This document shows positions 34,239 to 44,749 of a DNA stretch of 48,294 nucleotides, piece after piece. The position numbers and the translations under genes were made by a program. The notes under the pieces were generated by a model. That model was given only the letters and a program-made list of their open reading frames with translations. It was not told the DNA's origin and did no database searches. The stretch's first letter is position 1. Every line of letters starts with the position of its first letter. This DNA is from Alphaproteobacteria bacterium. Its GTDB lineage: Bacteria; Pseudomonadota; Alphaproteobacteria; UBA8366; GCA-2717185. The stretch spans positions 1-48,294 of the forward strand of contig JBBDQU010000085.1 of NCBI GenBank assembly GCA_040905865.1. Reading direction: 5' to 3'.

Positions 34239-36986
34239 ATGACCCGTCCTTCGCGAATCCTGCTGCCCGAATCTCCAATCCTTGTTGCCGGGCTTTCCAG
34301 AGCTGTCTGGCTGACCGCCGACGGGGAGCTGGAGGAAATTTCGCTGGCGGCGGCGTCGAAACGTCTGGGGAAAAGCCAGCGGCCGATCCTGTGCCATGCG
34401 CCGGCGACGGCGCGCCGCCTCAATATCGACGTGTTCCCCTGTTTTGACATTCTGGAGCTGTTCGCATTTGTCCGTCCCGCCACGTTCTGCGTCCCGACGC
34501 CAACGGGTATTGCCGGGGCGCTGGACATGGCCGTGCCGGACGACGCCCTGACGCAGGCAATGACGGTTCGCAATGCCGCGACCCTCCTGTTGCGGCAGGC
34601 GTCGGAAAGCCTGACCGAACGGCATGACATCGCGACCGCCCGCGCAATGACCCGTGGCGGCTGGAGTTGGGGCCCCGCCATCCTGGCGGCGCTCGGTCAG
34701 GACGAGGACGATAGTTCGGGTGCTCCCGGCGCCGGCCTCGATGCCTGGCGCCGATTGCCCGAATGGCAGGATCGGGCGCCCCCGCCGCCGCCCGGGGAAT
34801 TACCCGTTTCACCGGCGGAGAGCCGGGCCCGGCTGGCGGAATTGTTGGGCGACGGATCGGAGGCGCGCCCGAGCCAGTCCGACTACGCGTCATCCGTCGC
34901 CCCCGCCTTCATACCCCGCAACGACGCGGATGCACCGAATGTGGTGCTTGCGGAGGCGGGTACGGGCGTCGGCAAGACAATGGGCTATATCGCGCCCGCC
35001 AGCCTCTGGGCGGCGCGCAACGAGGCGCCTGTCTGGATTTCGACCTATACCCGTAACCTGCAGCAGCAGATCGACCAGGAAACCGACCGGCTGTTTCCGG
35101 ATCCCGCCGTCAAGCGGAACCGGGTGGTTATCCGGAAGGGTCGGGAGAACTATCTCTGTCTGTTGAATTTCGAGGAAGCAGTCAGGGGCGTCGGCGTCCG
35201 CGGCGGCGACGCAGTCGCGCTCGGACTCATGGCCCGCTGGGCGTCGCGGACCCGCGACGGCGACACCAGCGGCGGCGATTTTCCGGCCTGGCTGCCGGAT
35301 ATCGCCGGACGGCGCGCAACTGTCGGGCTGACCGATCGCCGCGGGGAGTGCATCTATTCGGCCTGCACGCATTACACAAAGTGTTTTATCGAACGCAATA
35401 TCCGCAAGGCGCGGTTCGCGGATCTGGTCATCGCCAACCATGCCCTGGTCATGATCCAGGCGGCGCGCGGCATGCCGGAACAGGGAAACCGCCCGACGCG
35501 GTTTATTTTCGACGAAGGGCACCATGTGTTCGATGCCGCCGACAGCGCGTTTTCAGCCCATCTTACCGGCCTTGAGGGCGCCGAACTGCGGCGCTGGCTG
35601 CGCGGGGCGGAGACACGCCGCAACAGCCGTTCCCGCGGCCTCAAGAGCAGGGTCGAGGGGTTGCTGGGAAATGACGATACCGGCGAACGGCTGCTGGCGG
35701 AGATTATCCACGCCGCCGCCGCATTACCGTCGGAAGGCTGGCGGAACCGGTGTGCGGACGGGCAGCCATCGGGTCCGGCGGAAGACTTTCTGTGCGCCAC
35801 GAGAGCGGCCGTCTATGCCCGGGTACAGCACCCGGACAGCCCGTTCGATCTGGAGGCGAGCGTCGAAGAACCGCCCGACGCGTTGCTGGCGGCCGCCGAG
35901 GCGCTGAACGAGGCGCTGGCGCGGCTGGCGCGGCCGCTGCGGCGGTTGCGCGAGCAGCTCATGCTGCGGCTCGATGACGACGCGGATAAACTGGATAGCG
36001 CAACCCGGAACCGGATCGAAGCGGTTGCGCGGTCCCTGAAACACCGCTGCGAGGACGTGGTGGAAGCGTGGCGTTTCATGCTGGCGTCGCTGGTGACAGG
36101 CGCGCAGCCGGATTTCGTCGACTGGTTTTCCGTCCAGCGGATCGACGGACGGGATATCGATGTTGGCATGCACCGGCACTGGGCCGACCCTTCCATACCC
36201 TTCGCGGAAGCCGTGCTGCGGCCGGCGCATGGCGCGTTGATCACGTCGGCGACCCTGACGGACGGTTCGGGCGATATCGATGCGGACTGGCATTCGGCGG
36301 AATCGCGCACCGGTGCGGTTCACCTCGCCAGTCCCGCCATTCGCGCGACTGTTCCATCGCCGTTCGATTACCCGACCCGGACGCGTGTTTTTGTCGTTAC
36401 CGATGTCAGAAAGGATGACATGGCGCAGGTCGCGGCGGCATACCGGGTGCTGTTCATGGCGGCGGGCGGCGGCGCGCTGGGCCTGTTTACCGCAATCGGT
36501 CGGCTTCGCGCCGTTCACCGGCACATTGCCGGGCCGCTCGACGCGACCGGCATATCGCTCTACGCGCAGCATATCGACGCGCTGAACCTGCCGACGCTGA
36601 TCGATATCTTCCGGGCGGAGGAGAACTCCTGCCTGCTGGGGACCGATGCCGTGCGCGACGGCGTCGATGTCCCCGGACAGGCGCTGCGCCTCATCGTTTT
36701 CGACCGGGTCCCCTGGCCGCGCCCGTCGATTGTGCATCGCGCCCGGCGGAAACTTTTCGGCGCCCGCTCCTACGACGACAGCATCACCCGGTTACGCCTG
36801 AAGCAGGCTTATGGCCGGCTGATTCGCCGCAACAACGATAGCGGTGTTTTTGTGCTGCTGGATTCGATGATGCCGTCGCGGCTGAGCGGCGCCTTCCCGG
36901 CCGGGGTTGAAATTTCACGCGTCGGTCTGGCCGAAGCCGTGACGGAAACCCGGCGATTCCTGACCGGCAGTGCGGCTGAAGTATAG
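34239..36986 (+). CDS. DinG/RAD3-like ATP-dependent DNA helicase
   Basis: A 915-residue superfamily 2 helicase of the XPD/DinG type. The first 200 residues are an extra domain. Walker A is EAGTGVGKT at 239-247, the DEAH box reads DEGH at 425-428. Between them cysteines occur in the iron-sulphur positions (CLLNFE, then CIYSACTHYTKC). Motif V/VI sequence appears as LGTDAVRDGVDVPGQALRLI and KQAYGRLIRRNNDSG. It should unwind DNA (R-loops, replication conflicts) 5' to 3'. The large N-terminal domain is typical of the alphaproteobacterial version. Divergent from lysS. Confidence 0.92.
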   Translation: MTRPSRILLPESPILVAGLSRAVWLTADGELEEISLAAASKRLGKSQRPILCHAPATARRLNIDVFPCFDILELFAFVRPATFCVPTPTGIAGALDMAVPDDALTQAMTVRNAATLLLRQASESLTERHDIATARAMTRGGWSWGPAILAALGQDEDDSSGAPGAGLDAWRRLPEWQDRAPPPPPGELPVSPAESRARLAELLGDGSEARPSQSDYASSVAPAFIPRNDADAPNVVLAEAGTGVGKTMGYIAPASLWAARNEAPVWISTYTRNLQQQIDQETDRLFPDPAVKRNRVVIRKGRENYLCLLNFEEAVRGVGVRGGDAVALGLMARWASRTRDGDTSGGDFPAWLPDIAGRRATVGLTDRRGECIYSACTHYTKCFIERNIRKARFADLVIANHALVMIQAARGMPEQGNRPTRFIFDEGHHVFDAADSAFSAHLTGLEGAELRRWLRGAETRRNSRSRGLKSRVEGLLGNDDTGERLLAEIIHAAAALPSEGWRNRCADGQPSGPAEDFLCATRAAVYARVQHPDSPFDLEASVEEPPDALLAAAEALNEALARLARPLRRLREQLMLRLDDDADKLDSATRNRIEAVARSLKHRCEDVVEAWRFMLASLVTGAQPDFVDWFSVQRIDGRDIDVGMHRHWADPSIPFAEAVLRPAHGALITSATLTDGSGDIDADWHSAESRTGAVHLASPAIRATVPSPFDYPTRTRVFVVTDVRKDDMAQVAAAYRVLFMAAGGGALGLFTAIGRLRAVHRHIAGPLDATGISLYAQHIDALNLPTLIDIFRAEENSCLLGTDAVRDGVDVPGQALRLIVFDRVPWPRPSIVHRARRKLFGARSYDDSITRLRLKQAYGRLIRRNNDSGVFVLLDSMMPSRLSGAFPAGVEISRVGLAEAVTETRRFLTGSAAEV

Positions 36987-37098
36987 AACGGGCGCGTGGC
37001 GCCGCGGCAATTTGCACCTTGACGCGGCAGGCAGAGAATCGGATTTAAGCGATCATGAGCCTGCCGGGCAGTTTCCTGACCATAGATCAGATTCACGT

Positions 37099-37132
37099 GA
37101 TTGAATAGAACCTGTTTTGGTTCTATTCAATC
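37099..37132. repeat. Perfect 14-bp inverted repeat upstream of the TerB-like gene
   Basis: GATTGAATAGAACC and its exact complement GGTTCTATTCAATC flank TGTTTT. No T run follows on either strand, so it is not a standard terminator. The preceding ATTCACGTGATT is echoed in the palindrome at 38848-38910. Confidence 0.8.
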
Positions 37133-37165
37133 CTGATGTGCTCAAGGGAAAGTGGAATCTGCCCC

Positions 37166-37570
37166 ATGATCAGCTGTGAAGCCGCGCTAATTTATACAAT
37201 GGTCATCGTGTCGGCAGCCGACAGGAATATGACAGACAGGGAAATGTCGGCAATCGGCGAAATCGTCCGGCATTTGCCGGCGTTTCGGGAATACGACGTC
37301 AGCCTGCTGCCCGAGACGGCGCGGTCCTGCGCCGAAATGTTGAATGCCGAGAGCGGCATGGAAGCGGTCCTCGACATCATCCTGCGATCCGTCCCGACGG
37401 AACTGCGGGAAACCGCCTATGCGCTGGCAATCGAAATCGCCGCCGCCGATGGCTCGGCGAGCCAGGAGGAATTGCGGCTGCTCGAGATGCTGCGCCACCA
37501 GCTGAATATCGACCGGCTAATCGCCGCCGGCATCGAAAGAGGCGCCCGCGCCCGCTACGCCCGCCTCTGA
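37166..37570 (+). CDS. TerB-like tellurite-resistance-family protein
   Basis: A 134-residue all-helical TerB-domain protein. Family features are the repeated acidic helices IYTMVIVSAADRNMTDREMS and AYALAIEIAAADGSASQEEL, whose aspartates form the presumed metal site, and the end LRLLEMLRHQLNIDRLIAAGI. The start at 37166 is chosen because the family begins close to ISCEAALIYTM; the ATG at 37136 lies next to the hairpin. TerB-like proteins have been linked to stress and phage defence but the role here is unknown. Confidence 0.82.
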   Translation: MISCEAALIYTMVIVSAADRNMTDREMSAIGEIVRHLPAFREYDVSLLPETARSCAEMLNAESGMEAVLDIILRSVPTELRETAYALAIEIAAADGSASQEELRLLEMLRHQLNIDRLIAAGIERGARARYARL

Positions 37571-37609
37571 AGCGGGGAACGGCCGGCCATTTGCGCGCCG
37601 CTGCGACGT

Positions 37610-38074
37610 TCAGCCGGATTGGGCTCTGACGCGGCGTTTGGGTTTTACGCCGCACAACATTTGCAATGCGTCGCCGAATGCATCGCCATGTGCGGCGAGC
37701 GGCGCATGAAACCGGGCGTCCGCGTCACGTACCCCGGCCATGGCGCGGCGGACCAGCGACGCGCCAGACGCGGTGATTGCAACGGCGACGGCCCGCCTGT
37801 CTTGGGCGTCGATCGAGCGGCGAAGCAGCCCCGCCGTTTCCAGAATGCGCAACACCTGCGATGTCATCATCGGGTCCGTGCCGCAGTGCCGCGCGAGCGC
37901 CACCTGATTGACTGCCGTTCCCGCCGCATCGTCCAGTTCATGAAGCCCGCAAAGAAGCAGAAACTGCGCCGGGGTCACGCCGTGCGGCGCCAGGACCTCC
38001 CGCATACGGCGCTGCCAGTAATTTGCAGCCTGCCACAGCAAATAGCCATTCAGGCTGCCGACGCTATCCGCCAT
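37610..38074 (-). CDS. MarR-family transcriptional regulator
   Basis: A 154-residue winged-helix regulator. The DNA-binding core is visible as HGVTPAQFLLLCGLHELDDA, VNQVALARHCGTDPMMTSQV, then LRILETAGLLRRSIDAQDRR, the DxRxx wing of MarR proteins. The start at 38074 removes 33 unlikely residues. Divergent from the small frame at 38161 and the unknown gene at 38361, which are possible targets. Confidence 0.85.
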   Translation of the reverse strand: MADSVGSLNGYLLWQAANYWQRRMREVLAPHGVTPAQFLLLCGLHELDDAAGTAVNQVALARHCGTDPMMTSQVLRILETAGLLRRSIDAQDRRAVAVAITASGASLVRRAMAGVRDADARFHAPLAAHGDAFGDALQMLCGVKPKRRVRAQSG

Positions 38075-38160
38075 CCCGCATCTCCCGATTTCGTCGCAGT
38101 TTGCGCCGCCACAAAATATTATGCGCACATATTGATTTGTTCCGCCAACGGCGGAGATTA

Positions 38161-38316
38161 ATGAATCCGACACGCCGGGACAATATTCGCGATATCAAGG
38201 CTCGCATGGCCGTTATTGCCGCCCCGGACCGGAAAGAATTGCAGTTTGTAGCGTCAGCGCGTCTTTTCGCGATTGATTTTAAACAGTTTTCTGGTGGCAT
38301 GATTGCTGCTTGGTAA
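38161..38316 (+). CDS. Possible 51-residue protein
   Basis: A short frame (MNPTRRDNIRDIKARMAVIA, then RKELQFVASARLFAIDFKQF) with GGAG 7 nt before the ATG, divergent from the MarR gene. There is no homology I can name. It may be chance. Confidence 0.28.
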   Translation: MNPTRRDNIRDIKARMAVIAAPDRKELQFVASARLFAIDFKQFSGGMIAAW

Positions 38317-38360
38317 CGGCATCACGTCACTGTGGCGTACATCGATTCGAGTCCGGCACC

Positions 38361-38843
38361 ATGAATATTTCAGAATTGTTCACGACGTTCCAAAAGTCTT
38401 TCGGCTCGCAGGAGCGCGCGGCGGCGACTGAACCGCCCCCCGCACAAGCCGGAATCACGGCGCCGGCCGCCGCAGCGGAAAGCAGCGCGGCGGCGACAGA
38501 CGATATCGTCACCGTCAGCCCGCAGGCCGTCTTTCTGTTCGCCGCGTCGCAGTTTGATCCGCGCAGTATTACGAGGGACGGTATAACGGAACTCGCCGAT
38601 ACCCTGCGGGACGGCGGCGCCATCTCGAACCGGGATCACGCCATCCTGACCTCCCGGCCCGATCCCCGTAATCCGACCACAACTTTCCGGGCCGATTTCC
38701 GCGAGCCGCTCAACCTCATCGCCGAGTTCCAGGGCAGGCTGTCGCAGGACCTGGCGCAGTCGAATGTCGCGGCGGTCGAAGCCGATACGCGGGCGCTGGC
38801 CATCCTGGGACGCCTGTCCGGCATTCGCGACGAACTGCTCTGA
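38361..38843 (+). CDS. Hypothetical protein with alanine-rich linker
   Basis: A 160-residue protein. The first 20 residues (NISELFTTFQKSFGSQERAA) are followed by an alanine/proline-rich linker (about 21-50) and a folded-looking C-terminal part (VSPQAVFLFAASQFDPRSIT, then AILGRLSGIRDELL). Nothing catalytic is visible. The start at 38361 avoids upstream sequence with no matching composition. It is followed by a long palindrome and the groL terminator. Unknown function. Confidence 0.6.
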   Translation: MNISELFTTFQKSFGSQERAAATEPPPAQAGITAPAAAAESSAAATDDIVTVSPQAVFLFAASQFDPRSITRDGITELADTLRDGGAISNRDHAILTSRPDPRNPTTTFRADFREPLNLIAEFQGRLSQDLAQSNVAAVEADTRALAILGRLSGIRDELL

Positions 38844-38847
38844 ACCT

Positions 38848-38910
38848 AAAGCAAATCGTGATTAATCGGAATCACGCAGGTGATTCCAATTAACACGTGA
38901 ATTTGCTTTT
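38848..38910. repeat. Long imperfect palindrome
   Basis: AAAGCAAAT begins and ATTTGCTTT ends a palindrome of about 60 bp with GGAATCAC / GTGATTCC at its centre around GCAG. Mismatches interrupt the arms. It contains ATTCACGTG in reverse orientation, as seen upstream of 37099. It lies between the hypothetical gene and the groL terminator and may also end plus-strand transcripts. Confidence 0.65.
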
Positions 38911-38970
38911 AATTTAAAGTGTTAGAGCCGCGGCTTCCGGTGGGCCCGATGGCGGGCGGCGCCGGCAGGA

Positions 38971-39002
38971 GAAAAGCCGCGGCTCTGTCGGGACGCGGCT
39001 TT
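38971..39002 (-). terminator. groL terminator
   Basis: On the minus strand a 9-bp stem (AAAGCCGCG, 38994-39002, pairing with 38973-38981) with a 12-nt loop is followed by TTTTC. It lies 27 bp beyond the groL stop. The 38974-38986 arm is also repeated inverted at 38924-38936, giving an alternative 13-bp pairing. Confidence 0.7.
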
Positions 39003-39029
39003 CCGGTAACCAGATATAGCGGAGAGTGG

Positions 39030-40697
<1,668 letters not shown>

Positions 40698-41021
40698 TTA
40701 AGCGGCTTTCTTTTTCGAGCTTTTCCCGGCGTCTCCTTCGAAGACGCACATGATGTCCGATTCCTTCATGATCAGAAGATCCTCGCCGTCCAGCTTCACT
40801 TCCGAGCCGGACCACTTGCCGAAAAGAACCCGGTCACCGGGTTTAACGTCCATTGGAATCACCTTGCCGTCTTCGCCCCGAAACCCGGCGCCGACAGCGA
40901 CAATTTTACCTTCGCTGGGTTTTTCCTGGGCTGTGTCCGGGATGATGATGCCGCCGGCGCTTCGGGCATCGCTGTCCAACCGTTTGACAACAACGCGGTC
41001 GTGCAATGGCCTGAACTTCAT
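40698..41021 (-). CDS. groS: Co-chaperonin GroES
   Basis: Cap of the GroEL chamber. The 107 residues contain the standard GroES fold ([20 protein letters not shown], the mobile loop [20 protein letters not shown], and [20 protein letters not shown]). The usual length is about 95-97; here a lysine/serine tail [12 protein letters not shown] is added. The ribosome site GGAGGA lies just before the ATG. Confidence 0.97.
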   Translation of the reverse strand: MKFRPLHDRVVVKRLDSDARSAGGIIIPDTAQEKPSEGKIVAVGAGFRGEDGKVIPMDVKPGDRVLFGKWSGSEVKLDGEDLLIMKESDIMCVFEGDAGKSSKKKAA

Positions 41022-41052
41022 ACAAATTCCTCCAGTTTACCGTTCAACAGAC

Positions 41053-41068
41053 ATATTCGACCGAATAT
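41053..41068. promoter_or_regulatory. 16-bp palindrome in the groES leader
   Basis: ATATTCGACCGAATAT has perfect 7-bp arms around AC, between the CIRCE element and the groES start. In RNA it would form a small hairpin; in DNA it could bind a dimeric factor. Role unknown. Confidence 0.5.
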
Positions 41069-41087
41069 CGTGAAATACTGGTCCGGT

Positions 41088-41114
41088 TTGGCACTCTATG
41101 GCAATGAGTGCTAC
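41088..41114. promoter_or_regulatory. CIRCE operator (HrcA-binding site) of groESL
   Basis: TTGGCACTC, nine bases, GAGTGCTAC: the 9-9-9 inverted repeat matches the CIRCE consensus TTAGCACTC-N9-GAGTGCTAA with one mismatch per arm. HrcA should repress groESL here and release it on heat shock. Confidence 0.93.
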
Positions 41115-41117
41115 GGC

Positions 41118-41145
41118 ACTTAAGGTTTCTGCCGCCGGGTGTCAA
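41118..41145 (-). promoter_or_regulatory. groESL promoter
   Basis: On the minus strand CTTGACA (-35, 41145-41140 for TTGACA) and TTAAGT (-10, 41123-41118) are 16 nt apart, directly upstream of CIRCE, so the start site falls at the operator. The -35 also resembles the heat-shock sigma-32 box. Confidence 0.55.
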
Positions 41146-41350
41146 GGAAAACGGGGCGCTGCCGGCGAAAAAAGGCCCGGTTTCCGCCAGGGCGGCATCC
41201 CGTCACGCCGCAACGACTGCTTGGGACAATCAAGACGGCACACGCGGCGGCGGGCATTGCCTGCGACTTTTTTACGCAGCTCAGCTTGACGGAACGGGTG
41301 TTTTTCAGGCGTATTCGCTGGCGGCGTGATGCACAGGGGAGACAGAGTCA

Positions 41351-42655
41351 ATGCCGATCAGCGTTGCCATCGTCGGATCGGGGCCGAGCGGCTTTTATGT
41401 CGCCGAGGCGCTGATAAAATCCGGAGCCGATGTGGAGATCGACATCATCGAACGGCTGCCGACGCCGTTCGGGCTGATCCGGGGCGGCGTCGCGCCGGAT
41501 CACCAGAGCACCAAACGGGTAACGCGCGCCTATGAGCGCTCGGCCCTGACGGACTGCGTGCGTTACTATGGCAATGTCGAACTCAACCGGGATATCTCCA
41601 TCGACGAGCTGAGAAATACCCATGACGCAATTGTCCTGGCGACGGGCATGCCGGGCGACGCGACGCTGGGCATACCGGGCGACGACAAGAAGGGCGTTAT
41701 CGGGTCGGCGACCTTTGTCGGCTGGTATAACGGGCATCCCGATTTCAAGGATCTCGATCCCTGCCTCGAAACCAGAAACGTCGTCGTGATCGGCAACGGA
41801 AATGTCGCCATCGACATCGCGCGCGTGCTGGTGAAAACGCGCGAAGAGATGGTGGAAGCCGATTTGCCGAAAGGAGTTGCGGACACCATACAGAACGCGC
41901 CGGTGACCGACGTCTATATGGTGGGGCGCCGCGGCCCGGTAGAAGCCAAGTTCACCAATGTCGAATTGCGCGAAATGGGCCATCTCAAAAATGCCCGCGC
42001 CGTGATCGACCCGTCGGACCTTCCGGATACGGTAACGGGTGACTGGTCGGACCGCGACCGGCGCCTGCGCGAACGCAACCTGGAAACGCTGAAGGAGTTT
42101 GTCGCGGCGCCGCAACCCGAAAAGCCGAAAGCCGTTCATTTTACGTTTTTCGCCAGGCCCGTTGAAATCCTGGGCGGCGAAAGCGTCGAAGGGATCCGGC
42201 TGGAAAAAACCAGGGTCGCGAACGGCCGCGCCGAAGGGACCGGTGAATTCTTCGACATTGCGTGCGGGCTGGTCATCCCGGCGATTGGATATTCGCTTCA
42301 GCCCCTCGCGGGAGTACCCGTGGATGAGGAAAGCGGCACGATCCGCAACAAGGACGGCCGCATTGCCGAAGGCCTGTACACGGCCGGCTGGGCCAAACGG
42401 GGACCGACCGGCGTGATCGGCACGAACAAGCCCGACGGCGTTGCCGCCGCCGAAGCGATTTTGCACGATTTCCGAGAAGGTGTTAAACCGGGGCGTACCG
42501 TATTCGAGGCCCTGCTGAAGAGCCGCAATATCCGTTGGGTTTCCTTTGAGGACTGGCAACTGATAAATGAGGCCGAGGTTGCCAATGCTGCGCCAGGGGC
42601 GCCGCGCGAGAAATTCGTAACGACGGAGGATATGCTGAACTTGCTTGCCAACTAA
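41351..42655 (+). CDS. Ferredoxin-NADP+ reductase, adrenodoxin-reductase type (FprA-like)
   Basis: FAD enzyme of 434 residues that moves electrons between NADP(H) and ferredoxin. The FAD-binding start is AIVGSGPSGFYVAEALIKSG; VEIDIIERLPTPFGLIRGGV AP-type sequence follows, the NADP-binding segment is VVVIGNGNVAIDIARVLVKT, and the end GWAKRGPTGVIGTNKPDG is typical of the adrenodoxin reductase/FprA family. It precedes korAB by 219 bp in the same direction, suggesting electron exchange with the oxidoreductase through a ferredoxin encoded elsewhere. Confidence 0.93.
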   Translation: MPISVAIVGSGPSGFYVAEALIKSGADVEIDIIERLPTPFGLIRGGVAPDHQSTKRVTRAYERSALTDCVRYYGNVELNRDISIDELRNTHDAIVLATGMPGDATLGIPGDDKKGVIGSATFVGWYNGHPDFKDLDPCLETRNVVVIGNGNVAIDIARVLVKTREEMVEADLPKGVADTIQNAPVTDVYMVGRRGPVEAKFTNVELREMGHLKNARAVIDPSDLPDTVTGDWSDRDRRLRERNLETLKEFVAAPQPEKPKAVHFTFFARPVEILGGESVEGIRLEKTRVANGRAEGTGEFFDIACGLVIPAIGYSLQPLAGVPVDEESGTIRNKDGRIAEGLYTAGWAKRGPTGVIGTNKPDGVAAAEAILHDFREGVKPGRTVFEALLKSRNIRWVSFEDWQLINEAEVANAAPGAPREKFVTTEDMLNLLAN

Positions 42656-42874
42656 TCCTGGAAATTCCCCCGCAATTTATTGCGGGCGCGCCGGTTTCGA
42701 GCGGGGTATTTCAGAAGGATTATTGCGTCCCGCGCAAGCCTGCGATACGTATTGCGGCCTTGTCCGGGCAGTAAACAGTTCACACGTATATTGCGATAAT
42801 TCGGATCGCTAGTTTCAGGGGCAATGGCCGGCAAGGACCGGCACGAGCTCACAGAAGACAAAGGACTAAAACGA

Positions 42875-44749
42875 ATGGCAGTAACGGCAGAAGAATTCGC
42901 GGAAGAAGCCTCGCGATCTGTCCTGGAGTCCGTTGTTATCCGGTTCGCCGGCGATTCTGGCGACGGCATGCAACTGACGGGCAACCAGTTCACTCTGGCG
43001 ACCGCGCTTGCGGGCAATGATCTGGCGACGTTCCCGGATTTTCCCGCAGAAATTCGCGCGCCTGTCGGGACGACATTCGGCGTTTCCGCGTTCCAGATCA
43101 ATTTCGGCGCCGGCGGCATCAGCACATCGGGCGATACGCTGGATGTGCTGGTCGCCATGAATCCGGCCGCGCTGAAAGTGAATGTCGCGGATGTCCATGC
43201 TGGCGGCCTGATAATTGTCGACACCGGGTCCTTTTCGCAACGGAACCTCGACAAGGCAGGATACAGCGCAAATCCGCTGACCGACGGCAGCCTGGCGAAA
43301 TACAAGATTCTTGAAGTCGATATGTCCCGCCTGACCCGCGAGTCGGTCAAGGACCTGGGAATTTCCGCCAAGGAAGCGTTGCGCTGCAAGAATATGTGGG
43401 CGCTCGGCCTGATCTACTGGATGTACGGACGCAAGCGCAAGCCGACCGTTGACTGGCTGACGACGAAATTCCGGAAGCTGCCGACAATTGCGGAAGCGAA
43501 CATCGCGGCGCTCAACGCCGGCCACGCCTTTGGCGAAACGGCCGAAATGCCGGCGGAAGTAACCGCCTATACAATCCCGCCGGCGAATATTGCGCCGGGA
43601 CTGTACCGTACGGTAACGGGCGCGGAATCCATCGCCTGGGGCCTGACCGCCGGTGCGCATCTGGCGAATCTGGAAATGGTGTTCTGCTCCTATCCGATCA
43701 CGCCGGCCTCGTCGGTCCTGCATAATCTCGCGAACATGAAACAGTACGGTGTCGTGACGTTCCAGGCGGAGGACGAAATCGCCGCCGCCTGTTCGGCCAT
43801 CGGCGCCTCCTATGGCGGCTCGCTTGGCGTCACGTCGAGTTCGGGCCCCGGCGTCGCCCTGAAGACGGAAGCCATCGGCCTCGCCATCAGCGTCGAGCTG
43901 CCGCTTGTCGTCGTCAACTCGCAACGCGCCGGTCCGTCAACCGGATTGCCGACGAAAACCGAACAATCCGACCTTTACCAGGCCGTTTACGGTCGCAATG
44001 CGGACAGCCCTGTCGCCGTGCTGGCATGCCGTTCGCCGGGCGACTGTTTCGATACGGCCATCGAAGCGGTAAGGCTGGCGACCAAATACATGACGCCGGT
44101 CATCCTGCTGACGGACGGGTATCTCGCCAATGCGTCGGAGCCGTGGCGGATTCCGGATTTCGACAGCTACACGCCCTTCCCGGCGAAGTTCCGCGAAGAT
44201 CCGGAAGGATTCCATCCATATCTGCGGGATCCCGAAACGCTGGGCCGTGTATGGGTCAAGCCGGGAACGCCGGGGCTGGAACACCGGGTCGGCGGCATCG
44301 AGAAAAGCTATGACAGCGGCCATATTTCGTACGATGCGCCCAATCATCAGAAGATGACCGATGTCCGCGCCGCGAAGATTGCCGGCATTGCCAACGACAT
44401 TCCGCTTCAGGCCCCGGAACAGGGTGACGAAACCGGCAGGATCGCGGTTGTCGGATGGGGGTCCACATTCGGCCCCATCAGCCGCGCCGTCAGCAACCTG
44501 CGCGCCGAAGGCGAAAGCGTTTCCCATATCCATCTTCGCCATATCTGCCCGTTCGCCCGGAATCTCGGCGATCTGTTGAAGGGTTTCGACATGATCCTCG
44601 TGCCGGAAATGAACAACGGACAACTGGTAACGATTCTGCGCAGTGAGTTTCTGGTTCCGGCGGAAGGTCTGAACAAGGTCACCGGTCAGCCCTTCAAGAT
44701 TGCTGAAATAGAAGAAGCCATTCGCGCCCGACTGGAGAACCGATCATGA
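42875..44749 (+). CDS. korA: 2-oxoglutarate:ferredoxin oxidoreductase, gamma-alpha fusion subunit
   Basis: CoA-dependent, ferredoxin-linked oxidative decarboxylation of 2-oxoglutarate (reversible in some organisms). The 624 residues fuse an N-terminal gamma domain (VIRFAGDSGDGMQLTGNQFT, then LATFPDFPAEIRAPVGT) to the alpha domain (MVFCSYPITPASSVLHNLAN, then EDEIAAACSAIGASYGGSLG and SSGPGVALKTEAIGLAI). This fusion is typical of KorA. The start at 42875 is chosen for AAGGAC 8 nt upstream; 42824 would add an unlikely charged tail. It overlaps korB by 4 bp. Confidence 0.95.
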   Translation: MAVTAEEFAEEASRSVLESVVIRFAGDSGDGMQLTGNQFTLATALAGNDLATFPDFPAEIRAPVGTTFGVSAFQINFGAGGISTSGDTLDVLVAMNPAALKVNVADVHAGGLIIVDTGSFSQRNLDKAGYSANPLTDGSLAKYKILEVDMSRLTRESVKDLGISAKEALRCKNMWALGLIYWMYGRKRKPTVDWLTTKFRKLPTIAEANIAALNAGHAFGETAEMPAEVTAYTIPPANIAPGLYRTVTGAESIAWGLTAGAHLANLEMVFCSYPITPASSVLHNLANMKQYGVVTFQAEDEIAAACSAIGASYGGSLGVTSSSGPGVALKTEAIGLAISVELPLVVVNSQRAGPSTGLPTKTEQSDLYQAVYGRNADSPVAVLACRSPGDCFDTAIEAVRLATKYMTPVILLTDGYLANASEPWRIPDFDSYTPFPAKFREDPEGFHPYLRDPETLGRVWVKPGTPGLEHRVGGIEKSYDSGHISYDAPNHQKMTDVRAAKIAGIANDIPLQAPEQGDETGRIAVVGWGSTFGPISRAVSNLRAEGESVSHIHLRHICPFARNLGDLLKGFDMILVPEMNNGQLVTILRSEFLVPAEGLNKVTGQPFKIAEIEEAIRARLENRS

